Positions 1-8,413 of a DNA stretch of 64,000 nt are shown here, in pieces (positions within the stretch are counted from its first letter, which is position 1; each line of letters begins with the position of its first letter). Under the pieces are notes generated by a model. The model was not told the DNA's origin, made no database searches, and worked only from the letters and a program-made list of their open reading frames with translations. The stretch is from the NCBI GenBank assembly GCA_029219245.1, contig JAQXTA010000006.1, positions 1 to 64,000 on the forward strand, in the 5' to 3' direction. The position numbers and the translations under genes are program-made. This stretch comes from Lachnospiraceae bacterium (GTDB taxonomy: Bacteria > Bacillota > Clostridia > Lachnospirales > Lachnospiraceae).

Positions 1-2
1 TA

Positions 3-1595
3 TTATTTCAAAATTTCTGCCAAATCCTTTTCCGGTGTTGTGATTGGATGAATCTCATAATTTTTTACCAGAAAATCTATTACATTTGCAGAGAGAAATG
101 CCGGCAGGGTAGGTCCAAGATAAATGTTCTTAATGCCCAGATGAAGCAGTGTCAGCAGAATGCAGACGGCCTTCTGTTCATACCATGACAATACCAATGT
201 CAACGGTAAGTCGTTGACCCCACAATCAAATGCTTCTGCCAGTGCAACAGCTACTTTGATTGCGCCATACGCATCATTACACTGTCCCATATCCATGATT
301 CTTGGCAGACCGCCAATCGTTCCCATATCCAGATCGTTGAAGCGATACTTGCCACATGCCAGAGTGAGCACTGCTGTTTCCGGGGGTGTCTGCTTTACAA
401 ACTCTGTATAATAATTTCGGCCCATACGAGCACCGTCACAGCCACCTACCAGGAATATGTGTTTCAGATCTCCTGTTTTCACTGCATCAATGATCGTATC
501 TGCTACGGACAAAATTGTATGATGACCAAATCCGGTGGTAACAGTCTTACCACCATTGATACCGGTAAATTCGGTATCCGTATCAAACCCACCCAGTTCC
601 AGTGCTTTTACGATAACAGGTGTAAAATCCTTATCATCTCCGATATGCACTATACCCGGGAAGGATACTATCTCTGTGGTAAATACCCTGTCGGCATAAC
701 TGTCCTTTGGCGGCATCAGACAGTTTGTTGTAAAGAGAACCGGTGCAGGGAGATTTGCAAACTCCTTCTGCTGATTCTGCCATGCGGTACCAAAATTCCC
801 CTTGAGATGGCTATATTTTTTAAGCTCCGGATAAGCATGGGCCGGAAGCATTTCGCCATGGGTGTAAACATTGATACCTTTTCCTTTTGTCTGTTCCAGT
901 AATAACTGAAGGTCTCTTAAATCATGACCGGAAATAACGATAAACGGACCTTTCTCCACTGTTAAGGATACCTCGGTAGGCACCGGATGTCCATAAGTTT
1001 CTGTGTTCGCCCTGTCAAGGAGTGCCATACACTTGAGATTGATTTCGCCTACCTTCATTACGATAGGCAGAAGTTGATCCATAGTAAGATTTTCACCTAC
1101 AGCAAACAGTCCCTCATAGAAGTAATTATTTACTGCTTCGTCAGAATATCCCAGTACCAGTGCATGATATGCATAGGCAGCAACGCCCTTTAATCCAAAT
1201 AGGATTAATGATTTAAGGGAACGAGTATCTTCATTATCTGTCCAAAGTCGGGTCATATCGTATTCATCATTTCTGCTAAAGGAAGATGCACAGGAACTGC
1301 ATCCGGAAATGAGTAATTCCCTTTCCCGTCTGACACTCTCAATTTGGGACAGAATCGTCTCTTTGTTAAAATTTACATTAGTCAAGGTTGTAAATAAGCC
1401 TTCAATCATGGCTTTGTGAGTGGATGCGGCAGGTTTATGACCATCGGAGGCTCTGGCAAGTCCAATCAGCGCTCCTGTCAGCTCATCCTGTAGTTTTGCC
1501 ACATCGGCATTTTTACCACATACACCCATCTTTCCTGTACATCCGCCGCATCCGGCGGTCTGTTCACACTGAAAACAAAACATATTATCACTCAT
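3..1595 (-). CDS. hcp: Hybrid cluster protein (hydroxylamine reductase family)
   Basis: Cytoplasmic iron-sulfur protein of 530 aa, the usual Hcp length. Family members reduce hydroxylamine or nitric oxide and protect anaerobes from nitrosative stress. The N-terminal cysteines C7, C10, C19 and C26 fit the ligands of the cubane cluster. The hybrid-cluster motifs are all readable in order: THGEMLPAH, FTTNCLMPP, VGGCDGAR, ACGKYRF, MGQCNDAYG and SWYEQKA. An AAAGGAG site lies ahead of the ATG. The gene follows the ferredoxin gene by 16 bases on the same strand, so the two are probably one transcript. The Crp/Fnr gene diverging from them is the likely regulator. The stop codon is only two bases from the window edge, but the gene is complete. 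Confidence 0.95.
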   Translation of the reverse strand: MSDNMFCFQCEQTAGCGGCTGKMGVCGKNADVAKLQDELTGALIGLARASDGHKPAASTHKAMIEGLFTTLTNVNFNKETILSQIESVRRERELLISGCSSCASSFSRNDEYDMTRLWTDNEDTRSLKSLILFGLKGVAAYAYHALVLGYSDEAVNNYFYEGLFAVGENLTMDQLLPIVMKVGEINLKCMALLDRANTETYGHPVPTEVSLTVEKGPFIVISGHDLRDLQLLLEQTKGKGINVYTHGEMLPAHAYPELKKYSHLKGNFGTAWQNQQKEFANLPAPVLFTTNCLMPPKDSYADRVFTTEIVSFPGIVHIGDDKDFTPVIVKALELGGFDTDTEFTGINGGKTVTTGFGHHTILSVADTIIDAVKTGDLKHIFLVGGCDGARMGRNYYTEFVKQTPPETAVLTLACGKYRFNDLDMGTIGGLPRIMDMGQCNDAYGAIKVAVALAEAFDCGVNDLPLTLVLSWYEQKAVCILLTLLHLGIKNIYLGPTLPAFLSANVIDFLVKNYEIHPITTPEKDLAEILK

Positions 1596-1611
1596 AGTAT
1601 ACTCTCCTTTA

Positions 1612-2223
1612 TTATCTGTCTAAAATGCGTCCGTCAGTTGCAATGGTTATCACGTTCCAGGGAATAAATTTCCCGCTATTTTGTAATGCTGTTTTTGTAG
1701 CGATTTCGATACCACCACAGCAAGGGACTTCCATTCGCACAATGGTAACACTCTGGATATCGTTTTGCTGAATCATTTCCGTAAGTTTGTTTGTATAGTC
1801 CACTGCATCCAGTTTAGGACATCCAATCAAAGTAACATGTCCTTTGATAAAGTCCTGATGAAAATTGGCATAGGCATAAGCAGTACAGTCGGCAGCCACC
1901 AACAGTTTTGCGCCGTTAAACCAGGGGGCATTTACCGGGGCAAGCTTTATCTGTACCGGCCACTGGCGAAGCTGGGATGCCTGCTTTTTCTCCTTTGCCG
2001 CCAGAACGGCTTCTTCGTCATAGGCGGCTGCCTCTCTTTCTACAAAGGAGATGGCTCCGGTAGGACAGGTTGGCAGACAGTCACCCAGACCGTCGCAGTA
2101 GTCATCCCGAAGGAGCTTTGCCTTGCCATTCACCATACCGATGGCTCCTTCATGGCAGGCAGTGGCACAAGCGCCACAACCGTTACATTTTTTTTCATCT
2201 ATTTCTATAATTTTTCGTATCAT
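1612..2223 (-). CDS. 4Fe-4S dicluster ferredoxin-like protein
   Basis: Protein of about 203 aa with two [4Fe-4S] binding motifs in the first 60 residues: CNGCGACATAC, and a second spaced CDGLGDCLPTC followed by P. The remaining 140 residues are typical of the long ferredoxins found beside hcp in Clostridia and include a PCCGG motif that may bind metal. The likely role is electron donor to Hcp, inferred from adjacency. The chosen ATG at 2223 has AGGAGG eight bases upstream; a longer reading from 2241 would put that site inside the gene. It is upstream of hcp in the same direction. Confidence 0.9.
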   Translation of the reverse strand: MIRKIIEIDEKKCNGCGACATACHEGAIGMVNGKAKLLRDDYCDGLGDCLPTCPTGAISFVEREAAAYDEEAVLAAKEKKQASQLRQWPVQIKLAPVNAPWFNGAKLLVAADCTAYAYANFHQDFIKGHVTLIGCPKLDAVDYTNKLTEMIQQNDIQSVTIVRMEVPCCGGIEIATKTALQNSGKFIPWNVITIATDGRILDR

Positions 2224-2293
2224 GGTTATTCCTCCTGACATTTGATGTGCTTGACGTTACGAGCTTATTTTAATAGACTGATAGGAGAATGTC

Positions 2294-2309
2294 TGTTGGA
2301 ATTCCAACA
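2294..2309. promoter_or_regulatory. Perfect 16-bp palindrome between fdx-hcp and the Crp/Fnr gene
   Basis: TGTTGGAATTCCAACA is a perfect inverted repeat in the 100-base divergent intergenic region. It ends 14 bases before the regulator's ATG, just ahead of its AAAGGAG site, and lies about 70 bases upstream of the ferredoxin start. Position and symmetry suggest an operator for the adjacent Crp/Fnr-family protein, possibly controlling both directions. That assignment is inference. Confidence 0.5.
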
Positions 2310-2323
2310 AAGGAGCTTTTTTT

Positions 2324-2983
2324 ATGGAAAAATATTATGGTATTTTATCCCAATGTCCTTTATTTTCTGGTATTGTGCAAGCTGATTTAAACGCAATGAT
2401 AGGGTGTCTGAATGGAAAGAACGTAAAGGTTTCGAAAGGAAAGCCTATATTTCTTGAGGGAGATCCTGCCCGCTATGTGGGCGTTGTCCTATCAGGTACC
2501 GTACAGGTTGTCCGAGAAGATTATTACGGGAATCGAAGTGTTATGACTGTTTTGCAGCCCGGCGAGTTGTTTGTAGAGGTATTTTCCTGTGCCGGACTTG
2601 CAGCCATGCCTGTGAGCGTTATGGCAATCACCGATAGCGAGGTACTTCTTCTGGATTGTCGGCGTGTCTTTACATCGTGCTCTAATGCCTGTCATTTTCA
2701 CAGCTTGTTGATAAAGAATTTATTGCAGGAGATGGCACAGAAAAATTTGGCACTGACTCAGAAAATCCGATATATGTCGCAAAAAACAACGAAAGAAAAG
2801 CTGATGGCATATCTTTTGGATCAGGCAAAACAACAGGAAAGTAAGGAGTTTGTAATTCCGCATAACCGACAATCACTGGCAGATTACTTAGGGGTAGAAC
2901 GCAGTGCTATGTCTGCCGAAATTGGCAAACTGAAAAAGTGTGGGCAAATTGATACCCATGGTTCCTGGTTTTGCATAAAGTGA
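2324..2983 (+). CDS. Crp/Fnr-family transcriptional regulator
   Basis: Regulator of 219 aa with an N-terminal cyclic-nucleotide-binding-type beta-barrel (FLEGDPARYVGVVLSGTVQVV is in part the signature region) and a C-terminal winged helix (RQSLADYLGVERSAMSAEI, about residues 185-205). There is no N-terminal Fnr-style cysteine cluster, so direct oxygen sensing by an iron-sulfur centre is not supported. Divergent placement next to hcp matches the HcpR-like regulators known to control hcp in response to NO or nitrite. The RBS AAAGGAG precedes the ATG by a comfortable spacer. Confidence 0.88.
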   Translation: MEKYYGILSQCPLFSGIVQADLNAMIGCLNGKNVKVSKGKPIFLEGDPARYVGVVLSGTVQVVREDYYGNRSVMTVLQPGELFVEVFSCAGLAAMPVSVMAITDSEVLLLDCRRVFTSCSNACHFHSLLIKNLLQEMAQKNLALTQKIRYMSQKTTKEKLMAYLLDQAKQQESKEFVIPHNRQSLADYLGVERSAMSAEIGKLKKCGQIDTHGSWFCIK

Positions 2984-3045
2984 GTGCGGCACCTATCAAG
3001 AACCGTTTTGACAGAAAGAAAATAATTTTTAGAGGAGAAGAGAAT

Positions 3046-3879
3046 ATGATTCATCATTTTGAAATCTTAATAGATACCATGATGGGTATGACTTATGAAG
3101 AGGTGGAAATGGCTGTCAAGGAGAATGCTGTGGTTTTGCTTCCGACGGGTGTTGTTGAAGCACATGGGCCACATCTGCCATTGGGAACGGATATTTTTGC
3201 AAGTCTTAATCAGGCATTGGAAATCAAGAAATGTTTTGATGCGGCAGGCAGGAAGTGTGTTGTGGCGCCACCCTTTTATTTTGGCGGCACACAGGCCATG
3301 ACCAGACAATTCGCAGGAACCTTTACCTCTTCTAAGGAAACGATTGTGTCGGCAGTAAAAGATATTTTGAAATCGTTAGATAGATTTGGCTTTCAGAAAA
3401 CAGTGTTTTTGAATGCCCATGGAGATAACCTGCAAAGGGAGGCAATGCTTCAGGCAATTGTCGAGTCAAACGAAGTCCTCCATATGAAATCATATTGGCC
3501 GGAGTATGAAGATGATATTCCGTATCAGGGATTTACCGGAGAGGAAGATTATCTTTTGAAAATAGCTCCGTTTTCGTTAGAGGAGGCATTTGACATTGCA
3601 AGGTGGCCGGAGGATGAGTTTGATATTCATGCTTCTGCCTTTGAAACAGCGCTTATGATGGATATCTGCCCGCAGATGGTCCGCGAGGATAAGATCAAGG
3701 GGTTAAAGCCTACGATGTTGGTTGGAGAGCAGCGATGGAGATGGAATGAAGGAAATGCGGAGGATATTTCTCTTGTGCCAAAAGCATATGTAGGTGACCC
3801 GGCAGGTTATCAATACATAAAAGCGCATATGGATAAAGTGTATCAGGCATATGCGAATAGTTTGATGGAAATTTTATAA
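3046..3879 (+). CDS. Creatininase-family amidohydrolase
   Basis: Protein of 277 aa, counted from the ATG at 3046, which has GAGGAGAAG just upstream; the reading frame is open further upstream but overlaps the end of the regulator gene. The creatininase fold motif LPTGVVEAHGPHLPLGTD gives metal ligands E38, H40 and D49, and NAHGDN supplies a further His/Asp region. Family members hydrolyse creatinine or open lactam rings, for example formamide hydrolases and mycofactocin maturase MftE. The substrate cannot be deduced here. It follows the Crp/Fnr gene by 62 bases and may share its transcript. Confidence 0.85.
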   Translation: MIHHFEILIDTMMGMTYEEVEMAVKENAVVLLPTGVVEAHGPHLPLGTDIFASLNQALEIKKCFDAAGRKCVVAPPFYFGGTQAMTRQFAGTFTSSKETIVSAVKDILKSLDRFGFQKTVFLNAHGDNLQREAMLQAIVESNEVLHMKSYWPEYEDDIPYQGFTGEEDYLLKIAPFSLEEAFDIARWPEDEFDIHASAFETALMMDICPQMVREDKIKGLKPTMLVGEQRWRWNEGNAEDISLVPKAYVGDPAGYQYIKAHMDKVYQAYANSLMEIL

Positions 3880-4100
3880 GTACTAATCAAAAATACGCTC
3901 CGATAGCGCAGTTTCTTACAGTATAGTATCATTTTAGCGCCTAACACGCCTCCCATTAGTAAACTGGCTATGTGAAAAATGGTCTCAGCAAAACCGATTT
4001 CCACCAGACTATAACCTCTGGCGGACAGGATGGCTACCCATGCGCCGGTCAGCGATAAATTTCCGAGCACAGAGGATAAATATAATTTTGTACAGTTTGT
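3843..4100 (-). pseudogene. Remnant of an MFS transporter N-terminus
   Basis: On the minus strand, after an in-frame stop at 4101-4103, the frame reads KLYLSSVLGNLSLTGAW, then RGYSLVEIGFAETIFHIASLL. This is the first two membrane segments of a major facilitator family transporter. The frame then turns into unrelated or internally deleted sequence (MGGVLGAKMILYCKK) and ends after about 85 codons. There is no good start codon or RBS, and the rest of the 400-residue transporter is missing. It overlaps the creatininase gene's 3' end by 37 bases on the other strand. Confidence 0.6.
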
Positions 4101-4299
4101 TCAAAATATGTTATATTCTATTATATCATTCCCCGCTTGATGCCATATTGGGGTACAGATGTTTTGAATTGGCTGAAGAGAGCCTGTCAATTTGCTTTTT
4201 CCCATGTCTGCAAAGTGGAATCGGGGCATATTATAGGTGCACAATTTGAAAGTCCAATGGAGAGTAGCTGGTTGTGATAAGAGTGAAAGGTAAATTCCA

Positions 4300-4668
4300 A
4301 TGAAATTAAAAAACGTGTTGATTGTTGTAAAGGATATTGAAAAAGCAAAGGCTTTTTATAAGGAATTGTTTGGATTGGATGTGGTTCTGGATAATGATGG
4401 CAATGTGATTCTGACAGAAGGGCTGGTTTTACAGGAGAAAACTATCTGGAAACAATTCATAAATAAGGATGTCATCGCACAGAATAATGCCACCGAACTT
4501 TATTTTGAAGAGGCAGATATCGAAGGCTTTGCGGCAAAACTGGAGAACTACAAAGAGCCGATTCAGTATGTCAATCGGCTGATGGAACATTCCTGGGGAC
4601 AGAAGGTAATCCGCTTTTATGACCCGGATGGTAATTTGATAGAGGTGGGTACACCGGTTTTGAATTAA
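4300..4668 (+). CDS. VOC-family (glyoxalase/bleomycin resistance-like) protein
   Basis: Small protein of 122 aa with one vicinal oxygen chelate domain: N-terminal KNVLIVVKDIEKAKAFYKEL and C-terminal IRFYDPDGNLIEVGTP, where the last E is the usual metal ligand. A substrate cannot be assigned. It is followed within 30 bases by the spermidine-synthase-like gene, and the two may be cotranscribed. The 200 bases upstream, between the MFS remnant and this gene, show nothing recognisable. Confidence 0.85.
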   Translation: MKLKNVLIVVKDIEKAKAFYKELFGLDVVLDNDGNVILTEGLVLQEKTIWKQFINKDVIAQNNATELYFEEADIEGFAAKLENYKEPIQYVNRLMEHSWGQKVIRFYDPDGNLIEVGTPVLN

Positions 4669-4694
4669 GGCATTGATTTCGGATGGAGGTAGTT

Positions 4695-6308
4695 ATGGTA
4701 GAAAGCAGACCAATTTTAAAAAACAAAATATATCTGTATTTGACGGAATTCTTCGCAGGGATGTCGGTTATGGCGGTGGAGCTTGGTGCCAGCAGGCTTT
4801 TAGCGCCCTATTTCAGTTCGTCCCAGATTGTATGGACCATTATTATCGGTACCATTATGATTGCTATGGCACTGGGCAATATTTACGGCGGCCGCAGTGC
4901 TGATAAGAACCCAAATCCGGATAAGCTGTATGGCAGAATTATCATAGCAGCTGTCTGGATTGCAGCGATTCCGGTTGTGGGCAAATATATTATTCTGGGA
5001 ATATCGGCAGTGCTAATTTTTACGGTGAACAGCAATTTCTTAGTTGTTGCCGGATTTGCGGCCTGTATGGTCATTTTTGTTTTTCCGTTGTTTTTACTGG
5101 GAACGGTAACCCCTTCTCTTGTAAAGTTTACGGTGGATAATCTGGATGATAACGGAAGACTGGTTGGAAACTTAAATGCATCGAATACAATCGGCAGTAT
5201 AATCGGAACTTTTGTGCCGACATTTATCAGTATTCCGGCGGTAGGAACTTCCGTCACATTTCTGATTTTTGCGGGTATATTACTGGCGCTTTCCATCATT
5301 TACTTCGTCTCTTCCAAGGTCAGCATTGGAAAGATAAAAAAGCTTCCGGTAGGAATTTTCCTTTTTGTTCTGTGCTGTGTGTTTGGGCATGATAATAGTT
5401 TTGCTTTCTGGCAGGATGATTTGACCTATGAAGGAGAGTCTATCTATAATTATTTGCAGGTATACGAGAATGAAGAGGAAGTGGTGTTATCCACTAACGT
5501 GCTTTTCGGGGTGCAGTCCGTCTATCAGAAAGAAAAAGGTCTGACTGGGATGTATTACGATTACGCAATGGCAGCACCATATATGACAGGGGTAAAAGAG
5601 AAAGAAAAGTTAAAAGTACTGATCCTTGGAAATGGAACAGGAACCTATGCAACGCAGTGTGTACGCTACTTTGATAATATGGACATTTCCGGTGTGGAGA
5701 TTGACCAGAAGATTACCGACCTTGCTGTAAAATATTTTGAACTGCCGGACGATGTGGAAGTAACCACCTATGACGGCAGGGCATATCTGAATGCGATTGA
5801 TGATCAATATGATGTGATTATGGTAGATGCTTATCAGGATATTACCATTCCGTTCCAGATGTCTTCCGTAGAATTTTTTACACTGGTAAAGGAACATCTG
5901 ACAGAGGATGGGGTTATGGTAGTCAATATGAATATGCGAAGCAATGAAGAAGGCAATATCAATCAGTATCTTGCAGATACGATTTCCAATGTATTTTGCG
6001 AAGTTTATACGGTTGACGTGGCCGGTTCCACCAATCGGGAACTGTTTGCTTCCAATCATACGGATATGATGAACTGTTTCCAAAAGAACGTAACAATGGA
6101 AGAAAATCCAGAGCTTCTCTCCATGATGGAACGGGTAGAGGAGCATCTGACTGCCTATGAGGCGGGAGATTATCTGATGAGCGATGATAAGGCTCCGGTA
6201 GAACTTCTGGGGATGAAGATGATTGATGCACTGATTCAAAGTGAAGTGGCATATTATCGGGATATTTATGAAGAAGGCGGGATAGAAGCTCTGTTGCAGC
6301 AGTTGTAG
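4695..6308 (+). CDS. Membrane-anchored spermidine-synthase-like protein
   Basis: Protein of 537 aa with an N-terminal membrane part (about residues 10-220, roughly seven hydrophobic helices) fused to a C-terminal Rossmann methyltransferase-like domain of the polyamine synthase type. The SAM-site glycine motif GNGTGTYATQ begins near residue 312, followed by GVEID and DAYQD. This fused architecture is common in bacteria and its reaction is usually unproven; polyamine synthesis is possible but not shown. The ATG at 4695 is preferred because GGAGG lies at 4685-4689. The upstream ATG at 4683 overlaps that site. Confidence 0.85.
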   Translation: MVESRPILKNKIYLYLTEFFAGMSVMAVELGASRLLAPYFSSSQIVWTIIIGTIMIAMALGNIYGGRSADKNPNPDKLYGRIIIAAVWIAAIPVVGKYIILGISAVLIFTVNSNFLVVAGFAACMVIFVFPLFLLGTVTPSLVKFTVDNLDDNGRLVGNLNASNTIGSIIGTFVPTFISIPAVGTSVTFLIFAGILLALSIIYFVSSKVSIGKIKKLPVGIFLFVLCCVFGHDNSFAFWQDDLTYEGESIYNYLQVYENEEEVVLSTNVLFGVQSVYQKEKGLTGMYYDYAMAAPYMTGVKEKEKLKVLILGNGTGTYATQCVRYFDNMDISGVEIDQKITDLAVKYFELPDDVEVTTYDGRAYLNAIDDQYDVIMVDAYQDITIPFQMSSVEFFTLVKEHLTEDGVMVVNMNMRSNEEGNINQYLADTISNVFCEVYTVDVAGSTNRELFASNHTDMMNCFQKNVTMEENPELLSMMERVEEHLTAYEAGDYLMSDDKAPVELLGMKMIDALIQSEVAYYRDIYEEGGIEALLQQL

Positions 6309-6439
6309 CATTTCGGCAAGGGATATGCTTTCCTTGGGGGAAGTCAAATCATTGCAAGCAGAAAAGAATTTATTAAACTGTAAGTAAGAATAAAGAAAAA
6401 TGTTTCGTAAAAATTTCGCCGGAATGGAGGAAATGCACT

Positions 6440-6523
6440 ATGGGTGAGTTAGCCAAATTACCGAACATCGGAAAAGCAGTAGAGGAGCAGCTTAATCAGG
6501 TGGGGATCCTGCCAGAAAATTAA
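6440..6523 (+). pseudogene. Truncated TfoX C-terminal domain gene
   Basis: A GGAGG site is followed by an ATG and a 27-codon frame beginning MGELAKLPNIGKAVEEQLNQ. This matches the start of TfoX C-terminal-domain proteins, small helix-hairpin-helix proteins usually of about 80-90 aa. After VGI the frame changes to LPEN and stops, so two thirds of the domain is missing. It is best read as a decayed gene, although translation of the short peptide cannot be excluded. The other bases between 6309 and 6555 show no other gene. Confidence 0.6.
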
Positions 6524-6554
6524 AAAATTTCAAAAAATTCCCATAAAAAACTTA

Positions 6555-6615
6555 CCTCCCATTCGTATGTTAGGTATCAGCACTTGATAACAGGCGATGA
6601 ATGGGAGGATTTTTT
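6555..6615 (+). promoter_or_regulatory. Hairpin and T-run covering the RBS of the VWA lipoprotein gene
   Basis: Bases 6555-6566 (CCTCCCATTCGT) pair with 6597-6608 (ATGAATGGGAGG) over 12 bp with one G-U pair. The 3' strand contains the Shine-Dalgarno GGGAGG of the next gene. Six T residues (6610-6615) follow immediately and the start ATG comes next, so the same stem could act as an intrinsic terminator. The 30-base loop has its own inverted repeat (TATCA and TGATA). Confidence 0.6.
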
Positions 6616-8349
6616 ATGAAAAAGAAACTGGTTTATTTGTTACTGACATCGATGGTAGTGGGAAATGTATTGACCGGATGCGGCAATGCAACATCCGAGG
6701 AAGGCAGACATGAAACGACGGAAATTATAGCGAATGAGGAAGAAAACTCGGTAGAAGAAACTGGTAGTTATGAGCAGGAGATGACAACCAACGAAGCTGC
6801 GGAGACCTCTGTGGAAGAACTTAACGAAGGAAGCCGGATGGAAAGTGCCATGGAAGATAGTTCTGCCGCATTGGCAGATTATGCGGCGAGCGGTGCAGAA
6901 GAAAAGTGTATGGAGTATCCGGGATATGAGGATTATGATATTCCGATACCGAATACGGAAGAATATAATGCAATGGATGAAATGGGATTTACGGCGGTTT
7001 CTATCAATCGGCTTTCTACCTTTTCGGCAGATGTGGATACGGCTTCTTACAGCAATCTCCGCCGCATGATTGAAGATGGATATACACTGGAGGAAATACC
7101 TGACGGTGCTGTCAGAATTGAAGAGCTGCTCAACTATTTTGACTATGACTATGCACAGCCAAAACGAGGAGAAGCTTTTGGTGTTACGACAGAAATTGCT
7201 GACTGTCCATGGAATGAAAACACAAAAATTGCCATGATTGGATTAAATACGAAGGACATTGATTTTTCAGAGGCTCCGGCTTCCAATCTGGTCTTTTTGC
7301 TGGACGTTTCCGGTTCCATGTATGCGGAGGATAAGCTGCCGCTGCTGCAGAAGTCTTTTTCCATGCTGACAGAGAATCTGACGAAAAAGGATAAGGTTTC
7401 CATCGTCGTTTACGCCGGAGAAGACCGGGTCATTCTGGAAGGTATAGACGGTAGTGAAAAGAAGGAAATTTTAAGTGCCATTAACAGCCTGGAGGCGGGC
7501 GGCTCCACTGCCGGAAGCGCGGGAATTATGACAGCCTATGAAATTGCAGAGAAATATTTTATCAAAGGCGGCAATAACCGCGTGATTTTGGCAACCGACG
7601 GCGATTTGAACGTAGGACTGACCACACAGGAAGAACTGGAAGAGTTGATTACGGAGGAAAAGGAGTCTGGTGTCTATCTGTCTGTACTTGGTTTCGGGAC
7701 GGAAAACATCAAAGACAACAAAATGGAAACACTGGCAGACAAGGGAAACGGCAATTACGCTTATATTGATTCCGTATCCGAAGCAAAGAAAGTGCTGGTA
7801 GAAGAAATGGGAGCAACGTTTGTAACGGTAGCAGAGGATGTGAAATTTCAGGTAGAGTTTAATCCGGAGGTTGTGACGGGATATCGTCTGATTGGCTATG
7901 AGAACAGACAACTGGCAGAACAGGATTTTGCGGACGATACAAAGGATGCCGGAGAAATCGGAGCAGGTCACACCGTAACGGTGCTTTATGAAATTATTAC
8001 GGCAGATACGGAAGCTACTTATTCCGGAACTTCCCTTAAATATACCAAAGGGAAGAAACTGCCGGATGAGGAGTGGTTTACTGTTAATATCCGTTATAAG
8101 GAACCGGGGGAAAAGGAAAGCTGTTTGTCTTCCTATCCGGTAGATAAAAAGGCTTATGAAAAAGAAGCAAGCCAGGATATGCAGTTTGCCATGGCAGTAG
8201 CAGAGTTCGGGTTAGTAGTGAATGACAGTACCTACAAGGGAGATGCAAGCCTGCAGACAGTAATTGACAGGTTGAAAAATATTGATACCAAATCCGATGA
8301 GTACAAGGATGAATTCTGTTATCTGGTAAGAAGATTGGATAGAAATTGA
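6616..8349 (+). CDS. VWA-domain lipoprotein (YfbK-like)
   Basis: Exported protein of 577 aa. The N-terminus is a lipoprotein signal (MKKKLVYLLL, lipobox LTGC with C22), followed by an acidic, low-complexity Glu/Thr/Ser linker to about residue 100. A von Willebrand A domain has the MIDAS motif DVSGS at 230-234. Flanking N- and C-terminal regions resemble the YfbK/YfbK_C architecture (DUF3520). It is probably an extracytoplasmic adhesion or binding protein anchored to the membrane. The ATG at 6616 is chosen for the lipoprotein signal; its RBS is buried in the hairpin described at 6555-6615. Confidence 0.88.
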   Translation: MKKKLVYLLLTSMVVGNVLTGCGNATSEEGRHETTEIIANEEENSVEETGSYEQEMTTNEAAETSVEELNEGSRMESAMEDSSAALADYAASGAEEKCMEYPGYEDYDIPIPNTEEYNAMDEMGFTAVSINRLSTFSADVDTASYSNLRRMIEDGYTLEEIPDGAVRIEELLNYFDYDYAQPKRGEAFGVTTEIADCPWNENTKIAMIGLNTKDIDFSEAPASNLVFLLDVSGSMYAEDKLPLLQKSFSMLTENLTKKDKVSIVVYAGEDRVILEGIDGSEKKEILSAINSLEAGGSTAGSAGIMTAYEIAEKYFIKGGNNRVILATDGDLNVGLTTQEELEELITEEKESGVYLSVLGFGTENIKDNKMETLADKGNGNYAYIDSVSEAKKVLVEEMGATFVTVAEDVKFQVEFNPEVVTGYRLIGYENRQLAEQDFADDTKDAGEIGAGHTVTVLYEIITADTEATYSGTSLKYTKGKKLPDEEWFTVNIRYKEPGEKESCLSSYPVDKKAYEKEASQDMQFAMAVAEFGLVVNDSTYKGDASLQTVIDRLKNIDTKSDEYKDEFCYLVRRLDRN

Positions 8350-8377
8350 AAGCCAGTGTCTATAGGTACTGGCTGAG

Positions 8378-8410
8378 AATACCACCCGCCTAACGGGTGG
8401 TATTGTTTTG
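8378..8410. terminator. Intrinsic terminator after the VWA gene
   Basis: An 11-bp stem AATACCACCCG / CGGGTGGTATT with a five-base loop CCTAA is followed by GTTTTG. It lies between convergent genes and four bases from the stop of the minus-strand gene, so it may serve both. A smaller inverted repeat AGCCAGT / ACTGGCT (8350-8373) precedes it. Confidence 0.75.
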
Positions 8411-8413
8411 TGC

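Noticed and set aside
4040-4249. Small plus-strand frame between the MFS remnant and the VOC gene
   Set aside because: It overlaps the remnant, has no RBS, and its translation resembles no known protein.
5610-6347. Minus-strand open frame of 245 codons under the spermidine-synthase-like gene
   Set aside because: It lies wholly opposite a well-supported gene, has no RBS, and its translation has the Ile/His/Cys-rich composition of a shadow frame.
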